In this document: positions 1 to 9,871 of the stretch, one piece after another
Position numbering within the stretch: position 1 is the first letter of the stretch
Layout of the letters: the number at the start of each line of letters is the position of its first letter
From: Candidatus Thiodiazotropha endolucinida
GTDB lineage: Bacteria > Pseudomonadota > Gammaproteobacteria > Chromatiales > Chromatiaceae
Direction: 5' to 3'
NCBI RefSeq assembly: GCF_001715975.1
Contig: NZ_MARB01000011.1
Coordinates: 99,041 to 163,040 of the forward strand
Length of the DNA stretch: 64,000 bases
Made by a program: the position numbers and the translations under genes
The notes under the pieces: model-generated
The model's input: only the letters and a program-made list of their open reading frames with translations
What the model was told of the DNA's origin: nothing
The model's database searches: none

Positions 1-399
1 GGCTTGGGATTGCAGTTTCTCAAGCATCTGTCGCGCACACGTCTGTTACTGCACCTGGTGGATATCGCTCCCCTGGACAGCAGTGTGGATTGTGCCGCCG
101 AGGTGAAGCAGATCGAACAGGAGTTGTCACGTTATTCAGCTGAGCTTGTGGACAAGGAGCGATGGTTGGTACTGAATAAAAAGGATCTACTGCCTGATGA
201 AATATTCCAGGAACGGCGTAGAGAGCTGCTCGAGGAGGTTCAGTGGGAGGGACCTGTATATGGTATCTCTGCTGTCACAGGAGAGGGGGTGAAAAATCTC
301 ATCGGTGCTCTCATGCAGCGGCTGGAAACTATTTGGCAGGATGAAAGGCCGATTGATGATGAGAGAGAAGATAGCCCCTGGGATCCTCTACGTAGTTGA
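1..399 (+). CDS. obgE: Obg/CgtA GTPase, C-terminal part (5' end outside window)
   Basis: Only the last 132 codons are in the window; the frame is open from base 1, so the gene begins upstream. Obg GTPases bind the 50S ribosomal subunit and link ribosome assembly to growth and ppGpp. The part seen is the end of the G domain: 'LLLHLVD' is the strand before the G4 loop, 'LNKKDLL' is the G4 guanine-specificity motif (NKxD), and 'ISAVTGEGV' is the G5 loop. After it comes a short acidic tail (ERPIDDEREDSPWDP), usual for gammaproteobacterial Obg. It sits 45 bp before proB on the same strand, a common obgE-proB order. Identification is firm; the N-terminal glycine-rich Obg fold cannot be seen. Confidence 0.93.
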   Translation, partial: GLGLQFLKHLSRTRLLLHLVDIAPLDSSVDCAAEVKQIEQELSRYSAELVDKERWLVLNKKDLLPDEIFQERRRELLEEVQWEGPVYGISAVTGEGVKNLIGALMQRLETIWQDERPIDDEREDSPWDPLRS

Positions 400-444
400 C
401 AGAGGGTTGAGAGCGGATGCATAGAATTTAACGGTGACAGATTG

Positions 445-1569
445 ATGATTTCCCGGGAAAAGATCGCGACTTCCAAGCGCTGGGTGATAAAGATCGGCAG
501 TGCGCTGCTTACCGCTGACGGTAAAGGGATCTCCCACGGTGTGCTCGCCGGCTGGGTCGAGCAGATGGCGGCCCTGCGGCATGCGGGGCATGAGATTTTA
601 TTGGTCTCATCGGGTGCCGTTGCGGAAGGTATGAGTCGTATGGGCTGGAGTAACCGTCCACATAATTTGAATGAGTTGCAGGCGGCTGCAGCGATCGGCC
701 AGATGGGCCTGGTGCATGCCTGGGAAGCCTGTTTTCAAAAGTATGGACTGCACACGGCACAAATTCTCCTGACCCGTAACGATCTCGATGATCGTTCCCG
801 TTACCTGAATGCACGCTCGACACTGCGCACCCTGCTCGAGTTGGGCGTCGTACCGGTGGTGAATGAAAACGATACCGTGACCACCGACGAACTCCGTTTT
901 GGGGATAATGACACCTTGGCCGCCCTGGTGGCGAACCTGATTGAAGCGGATCTGTTGGTTTTACTGACCGATCAGGAGGGTCTGTTTGATGCGGATCCTC
1001 GCTTTAATCCTTCAGCCAGTCTGATCCATGAGACCCGGGTCGATAACCCTCAACTCGATACTGTTGCAGGAGGGAGTGTCGGTGGACTCGGGCTTGGCGG
1101 TATGGTTACGAAAGTGCGGGCCGCCAGGCTGGCGGCCCGCTCGGGCACCGGGACAGTGATCGCTTCCGGATTGCGCAACAGGGTTGTGGAGGCGATCAGT
1201 CGGGGCGAAACGGTGGGTACCCTGCTGGTGCCGGTGCAGGAACCCCAGGCAGCAAGAAAACGGTGGTTGGCCGGTCAGCTACAACCACGCGGTAGTCTTG
1301 TCCTGGATGATGGCGCGGTACGTGTACTGCGTGAGCAAGGCAGCAGTCTGTTGGCCGTCGGCGTGAGTAGAGTGAATGGAGATTTTGCCCGCGGTGAAGT
1401 GGTGGTCTGTCTCGATCGGGCCGGTAGCGAGGTAGCCCGTGGCCTGGTTAATTACAATGCCCAGGAGACCTTGCGGATCATGGGTAAGCCCAGTCATCGG
1501 ATTGAAGAACTGCTCGGCTATGTGGATGAAGATGAGCTCATCCATCGGGATAATCTCGTCTTGCTGTGA
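445..1569 (+). CDS. proB: Glutamate 5-kinase
   Basis: Phosphorylates L-glutamate to gamma-glutamyl phosphate, the first and feedback-inhibited step of proline synthesis, in the cytosol. The 374-residue length fits the full bacterial form: an amino-acid-kinase domain (about 1-255) followed by a PUA domain (about 275-370). Visible motifs are 'KIGSALL' (phosphate loop), 'LLVSSGAV', 'NENDTV' and '[12 protein letters not shown]'. An in-frame TTG lies directly before the ATG at 445; the ATG is preferred because GGTGA lies a few bases upstream. It follows obgE closely and may be cotranscribed with it. A GCCAAAGC hairpin (about 1624-1637) follows the stop but has no T-run, so I do not call a terminator. 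No proA is in the window. Confidence 0.96.
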   Translation: MISREKIATSKRWVIKIGSALLTADGKGISHGVLAGWVEQMAALRHAGHEILLVSSGAVAEGMSRMGWSNRPHNLNELQAAAAIGQMGLVHAWEACFQKYGLHTAQILLTRNDLDDRSRYLNARSTLRTLLELGVVPVVNENDTVTTDELRFGDNDTLAALVANLIEADLLVLLTDQEGLFDADPRFNPSASLIHETRVDNPQLDTVAGGSVGGLGLGGMVTKVRAARLAARSGTGTVIASGLRNRVVEAISRGETVGTLLVPVQEPQAARKRWLAGQLQPRGSLVLDDGAVRVLREQGSSLLAVGVSRVNGDFARGEVVVCLDRAGSEVARGLVNYNAQETLRIMGKPSHRIEELLGYVDEDELIHRDNLVLL

Positions 1570-1861
1570 GACGAGCAAGTGTCGTTTCAATGAAATCGAA
1601 TGCTGAACAATGTTTGAATTGACACCGCCAAAGCGGTGATATTAACTTCTTCTGTATATCCATTCGAAATAAAGAGACTTACCTGAATCACAACTGCCAG
1701 TTTGAGAATTTGGTTACAAAGAATTGAAGTGTGTGCGTGATCACGGAATTGGATTTTACCGGCGCCATGAGAGTGATCACAATGTAGGTACTGAAATCAG
1801 CATGATGATGGTTTATTAATAAGTAGGGATCCCATATACACGATCTCAAGGAGCGGGATAG

Positions 1862-2713
1862 ATGGAACACTGTATTTATGGATTGTGTGATAGTCGTAAA
1901 TCAAGTTGGCGCATATTCTGTATAGGCTTGTCCTTAATTACAGGGCTTGCCACGCCGATCGGCTCCATTGCTGCGGTTTGGTCACCTCGTGAGGCAGCTG
2001 TATTTGATCTGGTCAACCAGCAGCGATCAATCAACAATCTGCCTCACCTGATTCAGAATGAACAACTCCATGCTTCGGCGCTGGGCCACTCACAGTCAAT
2101 GGCCGACAATAATTTCTTTAGCCATACAACACTGGCAGGCAGCAATGGCACCACCTTTGTCGATCGTATCAGGGAGGCCGGCCATATCGGCTGGACATAC
2201 GGCGGTGAGAATATCGCTGGGGGACATGGACGCACCTCCCCGCCCGCCGTCGAGATGCAGCCATTGGATGCCGCGCGGAGTGTCATGTACGGCACAGCTG
2301 AGCTGGATGAGCTGAACGCATTCTTTTTTGCCAACTCACAGGAGAGTTGGATCAGTTGGGATGATGTGGGCATGGGCGTCTCAGGTGATGGGTGGAATGC
2401 CTGGCATAATTTTATGAGGCAAACCACCAATAACCAGAGAGACGGTGGCTGGATGGGCAGCCACGGCCATCGGGAGAACATTCTCAGCGTCCTGTTTGAC
2501 GAGATAGGGGTCGGCTATTTCTGGGAGCCGGACGATACAATCCCTATCTTGGGGGATCACGGTGAGATATCCTTTCCGCTACATGCCTACTGGACCCAGG
2601 ATTTCACTGGCGATGACCTCGTGGCGCCCGTACCGCTGCCTGGCGCGTTCTGGTTATTGGGTTGCGGTGTAATTGGCTTGTTGTTGCTGGATCGGCGCAG
2701 AGGGGCAGAATAA
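1862..2713 (+). CDS. Secreted CAP (SCP/PR1) domain protein with C-terminal VPLP sorting signal
   Basis: A 283-residue exported protein of the CAP superfamily. The start is set by AAGGAG at 1848-1853, eight bases before the ATG. An N-terminal hydrophobic stretch (about 18-38) is a signal peptide. The CAP fold shows in 'VFDLVNQQRSINNL', 'ALGHSQSMADNNFFSHT', 'YGGENIAGG' and 'GHRENILS', with the usual His and Glu residues. The C-terminus is 'VPLPGAFWLLGCGVIGLL' followed by RRRGAE: a VPLP motif, a membrane helix and a basic tail, the layout of PEP-CTERM/exosortase substrates. A loop between about 125 and 185 is longer than in simple bacterial CAP proteins. Function is unknown. It shares its downstream terminator with rpsT. 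A similar tail occurs on the protein at 38747-39433. Confidence 0.85.
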   Translation: MEHCIYGLCDSRKSSWRIFCIGLSLITGLATPIGSIAAVWSPREAAVFDLVNQQRSINNLPHLIQNEQLHASALGHSQSMADNNFFSHTTLAGSNGTTFVDRIREAGHIGWTYGGENIAGGHGRTSPPAVEMQPLDAARSVMYGTAELDELNAFFFANSQESWISWDDVGMGVSGDGWNAWHNFMRQTTNNQRDGGWMGSHGHRENILSVLFDEIGVGYFWEPDDTIPILGDHGEISFPLHAYWTQDFTGDDLVAPVPLPGAFWLLGCGVIGLLLLDRRRGAE

Positions 2714-2752
2714 CAATCGATTCTGCATCCGGCGGCTGCCGATATGCCGGGC

Positions 2753-2782
2753 AAAAAAAACCGGCCAGTGGCCGGTTTTTTT
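2753..2782. terminator. Bidirectional intrinsic terminator between the CAP gene and rpsT
   Basis: A run of eight A, then the inverted repeat CCGGCCA-G-TGGCCGG (2761-2775), then a T-run. The flanking A and T runs let it stop transcription from both converging genes. Confidence 0.9.
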
Positions 2783-2798
2783 CTGATTCAGTGTTTGT

Positions 2799-3059
2799 TC
2801 ACATGGCCTTGATCTGGACATTCAGGCGGCTTTTATGGCGTGCTGCCTTGTTTTTATGGACTAGACCTTTGCTGACAGCGCTGTCGATCGCCGGTACAGC
2901 CTGTTTGTAGGCCTCTTCGGCGCCCTCTTTGGATCCCGCTGCGATCTGTTTGATTACCCGCTTGATATGGGTACGCATTTCGCTGCGCTGTGCCTGGTTC
3001 CGGCTACGCCTTTTGTCGGCCTGGCGGGCGCGTTTTCGTGCTTGGGCTGAGTTGGCCAA
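2799..3059 (-). CDS. rpsT: 30S ribosomal protein S20 (TTG start)
   Basis: An 86-residue S20, which binds 16S rRNA early in 30S assembly. The sequence is rich in Lys, Arg and Ala and contains the conserved 'GLVHKNKAARHKSRL' near the end. The only sensible start is TTG (3057-3059 read in reverse), with AGGAGAG just upstream, giving MANSAQARKRARQ. A TTG start is also used by Escherichia coli rpsT, where it takes part in S20 autocontrol, so the unusual codon is probably functional here. It is transcribed away from murJ; the 259 bp between them hold both promoters. It ends at the shared terminator at 2753-2782. Confidence 0.97.
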   Translation of the reverse strand: MANSAQARKRARQADKRRSRNQAQRSEMRTHIKRVIKQIAAGSKEGAEEAYKQAVPAIDSAVSKGLVHKNKAARHKSRLNVQIKAM

Positions 3060-3318
3060 GGTTCTCTCCTGGGATGAAACTAGCTTTTTAAAGGGGGCGA
3101 ATTCTCCCTAATATTCTCCACCGTGTCAACATCTTTGATCCTTTTCTGTTCTGCTGGTATGGTCGCCTCTGCGGGTGCATTCAGGCATCTGGATTGCCCA
3201 AGTCGGGCATTGGATTGGCCTCTCGGTGAGGCGCGCTGGTGTTCGCCGGGGGGTTGAAACCGATTTGCTCCGCAGATAGGCGAATCGTTTCTTTCACACA
3301 ATTTAGAAGGACCCTATC

Positions 3319-4860
3319 CTGGCCTCGTTTTTTCGCGCCTTTACCGCAGTGGGCAGCCATACGATGCTGTCACGCATACTCGGGTTTGTACGGGACCTGG
3401 TGTTCGCCCATTGGTTCGGCGCCAGTGCAGCCACCGATGCTTTCTTTGTCGCCTTTAAAATCCCTAATTTCCTGCGCAGACTGTTTGCGGAAGGCTCTTT
3501 TTCAGTGGCGTTCGTGCCCATACTGACCGAATACCGGACCAAGCGGAACAAGCTGGAGCTTCAGACATTCACCGATCGTATGGCGGGCTCACTGGGGCTG
3601 GTTGTTCTGCTGGTATCCCTGGTCGGGGTGGTCGCGGCACCGATCCTGGTAATGATATTTGCGCCGGGATTCTGGAATGAGAGTGAGGGTAAATATGAGC
3701 TGACTGTTGAGATGCTCACCCTGACCTTCCCCTATCTCTTCTTTATCACCATGACCGCCTTCGCCGGCAGTATTCTCAATACCTATAACCGCTTCTGGGT
3801 GCCGGCCTTTACGCCGGTGCTGTTGAACCTCTCCCTGATAGGCTGTGCTATCTGGCTTTCCCCTATGATGGAGAGGCCGATTGTGGCGCTGGCCTGGGGG
3901 GTGCTGATAGCAGGTATTGTACAGTTTATGTTTCAGTTGCCGTTCCTCTGGCGGGTTAAGCTGTTTCCGAGACCCAGAGTGGGATTCAAGGACCCGGGTG
4001 TGGTGCGTGTCATGCGTCTGATGGTACCTGCACTGTTCGGTGTCTCTGTCAGTCAGATCAACCTGTTGCTCGACACCCTGATTGCATCCTTTCTCGTCAG
4101 TGGCAGTATCTCTTGGCTCTACTATTCGGATCGCTTGATGGAGTTTCCTGTGGGGGTGCTGGGTGTGGCCCTGGGTACGGTTATTCTGCCCACACTCTCA
4201 CGACGGCATGCCGAAAACTCGCCACAGGCCTTCTCCCGCACCCTTGATTGGGCTTTGCGACTGAATATCCTGTTCGGGCTCCCGGCCGCGGTAGGTCTGT
4301 TTCTACTGGCAGGACCGATGTTGGCCACACTCTTCTTTTCCGATGCCTTCGATCATCACGATGTGGAGATGGCGACAAGGAGTCTGATGGCCTATGCCCC
4401 GGGGTTGATGGCGATCATGTTGATCAAGGTCCTCGCCCCCGGTTTTTATGGCCGCCAGGATACCAAGACACCGGTGCGGATCGGTGTAATCGCCATGAGC
4501 GTAAATATGGTGTTGAATATCATACTGGTATTCCCCCTGGCCCATGCCGGATTGGCATTGGCGACCACAATCTCTTCCGGATTGAACGCCTATCTGCTCT
4601 TTCGGGCGCTGATAATAGGACGGATCTATTCCCCAGCGGCGGGTTGGGCGGCATTGCTATTGCGAGTCCTGTTGGCCTCATTGGCCATGGGGATCTTTAT
4701 CTGGTGGGGGGCAGGGGATATCAGCGAATGGCTGGCGGGTTCCGGTACCTCAAGGGTATGGTGGCTTGCCGGGCTGATTGCTTCAGCCATCATGGTCTAC
4801 TTTCTGACACTGTTTCTCCTTGGCGCCCGTCCCGGCCATTTCCGCAGTGTAGAACGATAG
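3319..4860 (+). CDS. murJ: Lipid II flippase MurJ (probable CTG start)
   Basis: Inner-membrane flippase that moves lipid II to the periplasm for peptidoglycan synthesis; MVF/MOP superfamily with 14 expected helices. Motifs seen include 'TMLSRILGFVRDLVFA', 'TDAFFVAFKIPNFLRRLFAEG' and 'GALSVSQ'-like core segments. The first conventional start is a GTG at 3349, but it has no Shine-Dalgarno sequence and would remove about ten residues of the first helix. Upstream, AGAAGGA (3305-3311) lies seven bases before a CTG at 3319 that begins LASFFRAFTAVGSHTML, matching the family's N-terminus in length. A TAG at 3304-3306 closes the frame above this. I therefore choose CTG, giving 513 residues. The murJ-ribF-ileS-lspA order is the normal one, here with a decayed gene before ribF. 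Confidence 0.93.
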   Translation: MASFFRAFTAVGSHTMLSRILGFVRDLVFAHWFGASAATDAFFVAFKIPNFLRRLFAEGSFSVAFVPILTEYRTKRNKLELQTFTDRMAGSLGLVVLLVSLVGVVAAPILVMIFAPGFWNESEGKYELTVEMLTLTFPYLFFITMTAFAGSILNTYNRFWVPAFTPVLLNLSLIGCAIWLSPMMERPIVALAWGVLIAGIVQFMFQLPFLWRVKLFPRPRVGFKDPGVVRVMRLMVPALFGVSVSQINLLLDTLIASFLVSGSISWLYYSDRLMEFPVGVLGVALGTVILPTLSRRHAENSPQAFSRTLDWALRLNILFGLPAAVGLFLLAGPMLATLFFSDAFDHHDVEMATRSLMAYAPGLMAIMLIKVLAPGFYGRQDTKTPVRIGVIAMSVNMVLNIILVFPLAHAGLALATTISSGLNAYLLFRALIIGRIYSPAAGWAALLLRVLLASLAMGIFIWWGAGDISEWLAGSGTSRVWWLAGLIASAIMVYFLTLFLLGARPGHFRSVER

Positions 4861-5062
4861 AGCTTGATTTTGCATATTCCATTTGCCTATCAATCTATTG
4901 AGTTTTGAAGAACAGGATAAAAACTCTGAATGTTCAACCCAAACGAGATACTCGGGGAACTGTTAAATCAGGATAAAAAAATGAATCTATAGACTTCTCT
5001 CACGCGTATAGATCAGTATCGAGGTGCAGTGGGCATCTCTACCGGTCAAGTTGGAGAGGAGT

Positions 5063-5543
5063 ATGTCCCCGCAAGTTGTGCGTTTACTGTCATTGCAGAT
5101 CACGCTGGGCTTGTTGGGATCACCTGTTCTGGGTGCGATACACAATCGTGATCAGTCCCATCCCCAACTCGCAGTGTCGGATAATGAGATAATGGGGACA
5201 TCCTTTTCGACGGCAACGCCCTGACTTTGATCATGCCACGACATCCGGAGAGGTATAAGCGCAGCAGAATTGACCGGTAAAGGGACGACAATCTCTGCAC
5301 CCTTACCGTGATGTAAGAAGGTTAGGATTCGATGCCGCTATCAAGGATTGGTTTTGGGTCAAGCACCCACCGGACGGATCGGTGTTAAAGAGTCCCAAAG
5401 GTGTCAGCTTGGCGGGACGCGTTGGATAAGGGATGGCAAAGGGTTGTGTCGCTTGTCATCAGGGCGCACCAGGTGGAGACATGGTGTTCAATCATGATCG
5501 CTATGCCGAGTGGCGTGTTGACCAGACACCTGAGAGCAGATGA
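5063..5543 (+). pseudogene. Decayed periplasmic c-type haem protein, cytochrome P460-like
   Basis: Pieces of one gene can be read if frame breaks are allowed. It opens at an ATG at 5063 behind GGAGAGG with a signal-peptide-like start (MSPQVVRLLSLQITLGLLGS). The frame is lost near 5195-5220. From about 5261 a second frame reads through 'GFDAAIKDWFWVKHPPDGS', then hits an in-frame TAA at 5427-5429, and continues 'GMAKGCVACHQGAPGGDM', where CVACH (5445-5459) is a CxxCH haem-c site, ending at TGA 5541-5543. A C-terminal CxxCH followed by a G-D-x-V-F type segment recalls cytochrome P460, but this is a resemblance judged by eye. At least one frameshift and one stop make it non-functional unless the sequence has errors. 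Between murJ and ribF it looks like an old insertion. Confidence 0.55.
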
Positions 5544-5671
5544 ATGGGTGCGTGTTGTCTGTCAGGGCAATGAGTTGTCCTGGCAGGCGTTTTTTAGCAG
5601 CTGTAATTTCACCCGCGATGCGCGGCATGAGCATTTTTCCAATCGGGGATGCCCAATTTCTCTACAGGCCC

Positions 5672-5699
5672 TATAATTGACCGCTCGAGTTTGGGCGGT
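5672..5699 (+). promoter_or_regulatory. TATAAT box and hairpin just upstream of ribF
   Basis: TATAAT (5672-5677) is followed at once by the inverted repeat ACCGC...GCGGT (5680-5684 with 5695-5699), seven bases before the ribF start. No good -35 lies at the expected distance. It could be a ribF promoter with a leader hairpin, or the terminator remnant of the decayed gene upstream. Confidence 0.3.
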
Positions 5700-5705
5700 T
5701 AATCA

Positions 5706-6647
5706 ATGCAAATAGTTCGTGGACTTCACAATCTGAAACCTGATCATCATGGCTGTGTGGCCACTATCGGTAATTTCGATGGTGTTCACCTGGGCCATCA
5801 ATCGGTCTTCCGCCACCTCATGGAAATGGGAACGGAACTCGATCTGCCCACCACGGTCGTCACATTCGAGCCCCAGCCCCGTGAGTTTTTTCAGGCAGCC
5901 TCCGCGCCGGCCAGGCTTACACGCATGCGGGAAAAGCTGCAGGCGATTCAGGAGACCGGTGTGCAGCGGGTGGTGGTGCTGGAGTTCAACAAGCGATTGG
6001 CGGGCATGCCGGCTGAGGCCTTTGTCAGGGAGTTGCTGGTGGAGGGATTGGGGACGCGTTTTCTCTCGGTCGGTGACGATTTCCGTTTTGGTCGGGGCCG
6101 CGAGGGTGATTTCGATCTTTTACGGAACATGGGGAAGGAGCACGGTTTTGAAGTTGAGAACATGAACACCTATAAAGTGGATGCGGATCGTGTCAGCAGC
6201 ACTCGGATCAGAGAACTTCTCACCCTCGGCGACCTGAATGGCGCCGCCCAGTGCCTGGGCAGACCCTACCGGCTATGCGGGCGGGTGGCGCATGGAAATA
6301 AGCGGGGGCGCACAATCGGTTTTCCCACCATGAATATCAACATGCATCGTCTGGTGAGTCCGCTGCATGGGGTCTATGCGGTTAAAGTTGAGGGGATAGG
6401 CGACAAGGATCTGCCAGGCGTGGCCAATATCGGCAATCGACCCATGGTGGAAGGGGATAACCGCTACCTGTTGGAAGTACACCTATTCGATTTCAATCAG
6501 GATGTCTATGGCGAACACGTCAGCGTGGAGTTCGTGCAAAAACTGAGGGATGAACAACGATTTGAATCCTTCGAGTTGCTGCGGCAGCAGATATGGCGGG
6601 ATGCGGAACGGGCCAGAGAGATATTGGCTGTGGCCGACAATCCCTGA
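5706..6647 (+). CDS. ribF: Bifunctional riboflavin kinase / FAD synthetase
   Basis: Makes FMN from riboflavin and then FAD, in the cytosol. The 313-residue length is typical. The N-terminal FAD synthetase (nucleotidyltransferase) domain shows 'TIGNFDGVHLGHQ' with the HxGH-type signature and 'VGDDFRFGRGREGD'; 'SSTRIRELL' closes this half near residue 165. The C-terminal riboflavin kinase domain has 'GRVAHGNKRGRTIGFPT', 'GVYAV', 'VANIGNRP' and 'EVHLFDF'. It lies in the usual place between murJ and ileS. A hairpin immediately before the start may matter for its expression, but there is no sign of an FMN riboswitch. Confidence 0.97.
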   Translation: MQIVRGLHNLKPDHHGCVATIGNFDGVHLGHQSVFRHLMEMGTELDLPTTVVTFEPQPREFFQAASAPARLTRMREKLQAIQETGVQRVVVLEFNKRLAGMPAEAFVRELLVEGLGTRFLSVGDDFRFGRGREGDFDLLRNMGKEHGFEVENMNTYKVDADRVSSTRIRELLTLGDLNGAAQCLGRPYRLCGRVAHGNKRGRTIGFPTMNINMHRLVSPLHGVYAVKVEGIGDKDLPGVANIGNRPMVEGDNRYLLEVHLFDFNQDVYGEHVSVEFVQKLRDEQRFESFELLRQQIWRDAERAREILAVADNP

Positions 6648-7025
6648 GCGGTACCGGCGATTAACACGGTGTACGCATGCAACTGTGATGGGCTTTTGGT
6701 TGTTTTGGCATGAATTAGCTGTTTTCAGTGACGATTTCATCCGTTTCTACTGTAAACTAACACCCGAGCATTTCTTCAGCGTGCGTCACTTCGACAGCCG
6801 GCGCCAGATGCTTCTCTTTCTTCAACGCCCCGACAGCACATTCCTGTGTTGACTGGCCTTACGCGGTTTACCTGCCGCTATTATGAAAGACAAACACCTG
6901 GAGCCTGCAAAGGTTGAAGTGCTTACCGGACAGAAACAGTTGTAGTTGAGCCGGGAAATTTTGCGCCAAGCGCGATTTTGAGTTTCAATACGCTATTTTT
7001 TCGCACCCACAACAGGCAGCCGGCA
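6648..7025 (+). other. ribF-ileS intergenic region
   Basis: About 380 bases without a supported gene. A TTGACT at 6849-6854 and a TATTAT at 6879-6884 are too far apart (24 bases) for a standard promoter. A 20-codon frame starting at the ATG at 6882 has no ribosome binding site. The leader has no T-box-like features, which would not be expected in this group. Confidence 0.4.
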
Positions 7026-9848
7026 GTGAGCGATTACAAGCAAACCCTCAATCTCCCAAAAACCGATTTCCCGATGCGAGGCAATCTGGCTCAACGCGAG
7101 CCTGAAATGCTGAAAAGGTGGCAGCAGAATGAGCTCTATAACCGGATTCGCGAAGTCAGCGCCGGTCGGCCCAGTTTTATCCTTCACGATGGACCGCCCT
7201 ATGCCAACGGAGAGATCCATATCGGCCACGCAGTCAACAAGATCCTCAAGGATATGATTGTAAAAAGCCGTACCCTGGATGGTTACGATGCCCCCTATTT
7301 ACCGGGTTGGGATTGTCATGGTTTGCCGATTGAATTGCAGGTGGAGAAGAAGATTGGCAAACCCGGCAAGAAGGTGACCACAGGGCAATTCCGTAAGGCG
7401 TGTCGTGAGTATGCCGCCAAGCAGGTAGAGGGGCAGCGGGAGGACTTCAAACGTCTCGGGGTGTTGGGTGACTGGGATAATCCCTATCTGACCATGGATC
7501 ATCAATTCGAGGCCGACATCATCCGTTCCCTCGGCAGGATCGTCGCCAACAACCATGTACAGAAGGGCTATAAGCCGGTTCACTGGTGTACCGATTGCGG
7601 TTCCGCGCTGGCCGAGGCCGAGGTGGAGTATCAGGATAAGGACTCTTTCGCCATCGATGTGCGCTTCTACGTCATCGATGAAACTGACCTGGTCTCCCGT
7701 TGTCACCACAATCCCGAGGGGTGTGGCGAGGGGCCGATCTCGATGGTGATCTGGACCACCACACCCTGGACCCTGCCCGCCAACCAGGCAGTGGCGTTGA
7801 ATCCGTCCCTCGAATACGCCTTGGTGGAGTTCCAGGGCAGGCACGGTAAGGAACGAATGGTGATCGCCGAGGCGATGCTCCAGGATGTCATGGATCGATA
7901 TGGCGTGGAGCACTATCGGGTGGTGGGTTATGCCAAGGGTGAGGCATTCGAGGGTTTGCAGCTGCAGCACCCCTTCTACGATCGACAGGTGCCGGTGATA
8001 CTGGGTGAACATGTCACCCTTGAAGCCGGTACAGGTGCGGTACATACTGCCCCCGGCCACGGCCTGGAAGACTATATGGTGGGCGTTCGCTACGATCTGC
8101 CGGTGGACAACCCGGTAGGGAGCAATGGCTGCTTCGTCGAGGGTACCCAGTTGTTTGCCGGTGAACATGTCCTGGCGGCCAACGAGAAGGTGATCGATGT
8201 CCTGAAACAGCGCGGTGCCCTGATGCACGAGGAGCGGTTGCGCCACAGCTACCCTCACTGCTGGCGACACAAGACGCCGATTATCTTCCGCGCCACACCA
8301 CAATGGTTCATCGGCATGGATCAGAATGGCCTGCGCCAGGCCGCACTGCGCGAGATAGACAAAGTGACATGGATGCCGGACTGGGGGCATGCGCGGATCA
8401 AAGGCATGGTGGAGAATCGCCCCGACTGGTGTATCTCCCGACAGCGGACCTGGGGGGTTCCCATCACGCTGTTCATCAACAAACAGGATGGCGAACTCCA
8501 TCCGCAGACCCCGGAGCTGATCGAACAGGTCGCGAAATTGGTTGAGGACGAGGGGTTCGAGGCGTGGTTCAAACTCTCCCCCGAGACCCTGTTGGGTGAC
8601 CGGGCAGAGGCCTATGAAAAGGTCACCGATACCCTCGACGTCTGGTTCGATTCCGGTGTATCGCACCACTGTGTACTGGATGCACGGGAGGGACTGCACT
8701 TTCCCGCTGATCTCTATCTTGAGGGTTCCGACCAACACCGTGGTTGGTTTCAATCCTCGCTCATGAGTTCGGTGGCCATGAATGATTGCGCGCCCTATAA
8801 AGAAGTGCTGACCCATGGTTTTACCGTGGATGCCGAGGGGCGCAAGATGTCCAAATCCCTGGGCAATGTGGTGGCGCCGCAAAAGGTGCTCAAGACACTG
8901 GGTGCCGACATCATTCGTCTTTGGGTGGCGGCAACCGACTACCGCAACGAAATGAGTGTCTCGGATGAGATCCTCAAACGCACCGCGGATGCCTACCGGC
9001 GTATCCGCAACACGGCGCGGTTTCTGTTATCCAACCTCAACGGTTTCGATCCTGCTCAGAACAAGGTTGCAGCGGAGCAGATGATCGAACTCGACCGCTG
9101 GGTGGTGGATCGTACCCTGCAACTGCAGCAGGAGATTGTCGCCGCTTACGCCAACTACCAGTTTCACCTCATCTACCAGAAGATCCACAACTTCTGCGTC
9201 AATGAGCTGGGCGGATTCTATCTCGATATCATCAAGGACCGGCAGTACACCACCCAGGCGGACAGCCTGCCGCGCCGCTCCTGTCAGACGGCCATGTATC
9301 ATATCATCGAGGCAATGGCCCGCTGGCTGGCGCCTATCCTGAGTTTTACAGCAGACGAGATCTGGCAGTCCATGCCGGGGGAGCGTGGCGAGAGTGTCTT
9401 CCTCGAACAGTGGTATGGCGATCTGTTCCCCCTCGATGCCGACGACCGTTTCGATCGCGACTATTGGCGCCGGGTCATCGCGGTCAGGGAGAGTGTGGGC
9501 AAGGCGATGGAGTCGTTTCGCGCCGCGGGCAACTCTTCTCTCGATGCCGATGTCGATATCTACTGTTCCGACGAACTGAAGGCGGATTTGGACAAGCTCG
9601 AGGATGAGCTACGCTTTGTGCTGATCACCTCCCATGCCCGGGTATCCGGTTTTGAGGAGAAGCCGGCGGATGCGGTAGTTGATGAGGAGTTGAAACTTGC
9701 CGTAAGCATCGCCGCGTCGAGTCATGAAAAGTGTGTCCGCTGCTGGCACCATCGAGAGGATGTGGGATCCAATGCGGAACACCCGCAGCTCTGCGGTCGC
9801 TGTGTCGAGAATGTGGATGGTGATGGTGAACCTCGCCACTTTGCCTGA
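7026..9848 (+). CDS. ileS: Isoleucyl-tRNA synthetase
   Basis: Class I aminoacyl-tRNA synthetase charging tRNA-Ile, with an editing domain that clears mischarged valine. I start at the GTG at 7026 because [19 protein letters not shown] aligns with the N-terminus of Escherichia coli IleS; the longer frame adds 16 unrelated residues. The 940 residues carry the HIGH site in '[17 protein letters not shown]', the editing (CP1) region with '[17 protein letters not shown]', the KMSKS loop in '[15 protein letters not shown]', and a C-terminal zinc site 'CVRCWHHRE...CGRC'. A DNA frame of 527 codons on the other strand is a shadow. lspA starts 23 bases after the stop, as usual. Confidence 0.97.
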   Translation: MSDYKQTLNLPKTDFPMRGNLAQREPEMLKRWQQNELYNRIREVSAGRPSFILHDGPPYANGEIHIGHAVNKILKDMIVKSRTLDGYDAPYLPGWDCHGLPIELQVEKKIGKPGKKVTTGQFRKACREYAAKQVEGQREDFKRLGVLGDWDNPYLTMDHQFEADIIRSLGRIVANNHVQKGYKPVHWCTDCGSALAEAEVEYQDKDSFAIDVRFYVIDETDLVSRCHHNPEGCGEGPISMVIWTTTPWTLPANQAVALNPSLEYALVEFQGRHGKERMVIAEAMLQDVMDRYGVEHYRVVGYAKGEAFEGLQLQHPFYDRQVPVILGEHVTLEAGTGAVHTAPGHGLEDYMVGVRYDLPVDNPVGSNGCFVEGTQLFAGEHVLAANEKVIDVLKQRGALMHEERLRHSYPHCWRHKTPIIFRATPQWFIGMDQNGLRQAALREIDKVTWMPDWGHARIKGMVENRPDWCISRQRTWGVPITLFINKQDGELHPQTPELIEQVAKLVEDEGFEAWFKLSPETLLGDRAEAYEKVTDTLDVWFDSGVSHHCVLDAREGLHFPADLYLEGSDQHRGWFQSSLMSSVAMNDCAPYKEVLTHGFTVDAEGRKMSKSLGNVVAPQKVLKTLGADIIRLWVAATDYRNEMSVSDEILKRTADAYRRIRNTARFLLSNLNGFDPAQNKVAAEQMIELDRWVVDRTLQLQQEIVAAYANYQFHLIYQKIHNFCVNELGGFYLDIIKDRQYTTQADSLPRRSCQTAMYHIIEAMARWLAPILSFTADEIWQSMPGERGESVFLEQWYGDLFPLDADDRFDRDYWRRVIAVRESVGKAMESFRAAGNSSLDADVDIYCSDELKADLDKLEDELRFVLITSHARVSGFEEKPADAVVDEELKLAVSIAASSHEKCVRCWHHREDVGSNAEHPQLCGRCVENVDGDGEPRHFA

Positions 9849-9871
9849 GTCGGCCTGGGAGGAGTGACAGG

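Noticed and set aside
1622-1640. Terminator after proB (ACCGCCAAAGCGGT)
   Set aside because: The stem is short and no T-run follows.
6882-6944. 20-codon leader peptide before ileS
   Set aside because: No ribosome binding site and no isoleucine-codon enrichment that would suggest attenuation.
7299-8882. 527-codon open frame on the minus strand inside ileS
   Set aside because: It is a shadow of a GC-rich, well-conserved gene; the product is His/Arg-rich with no family features.
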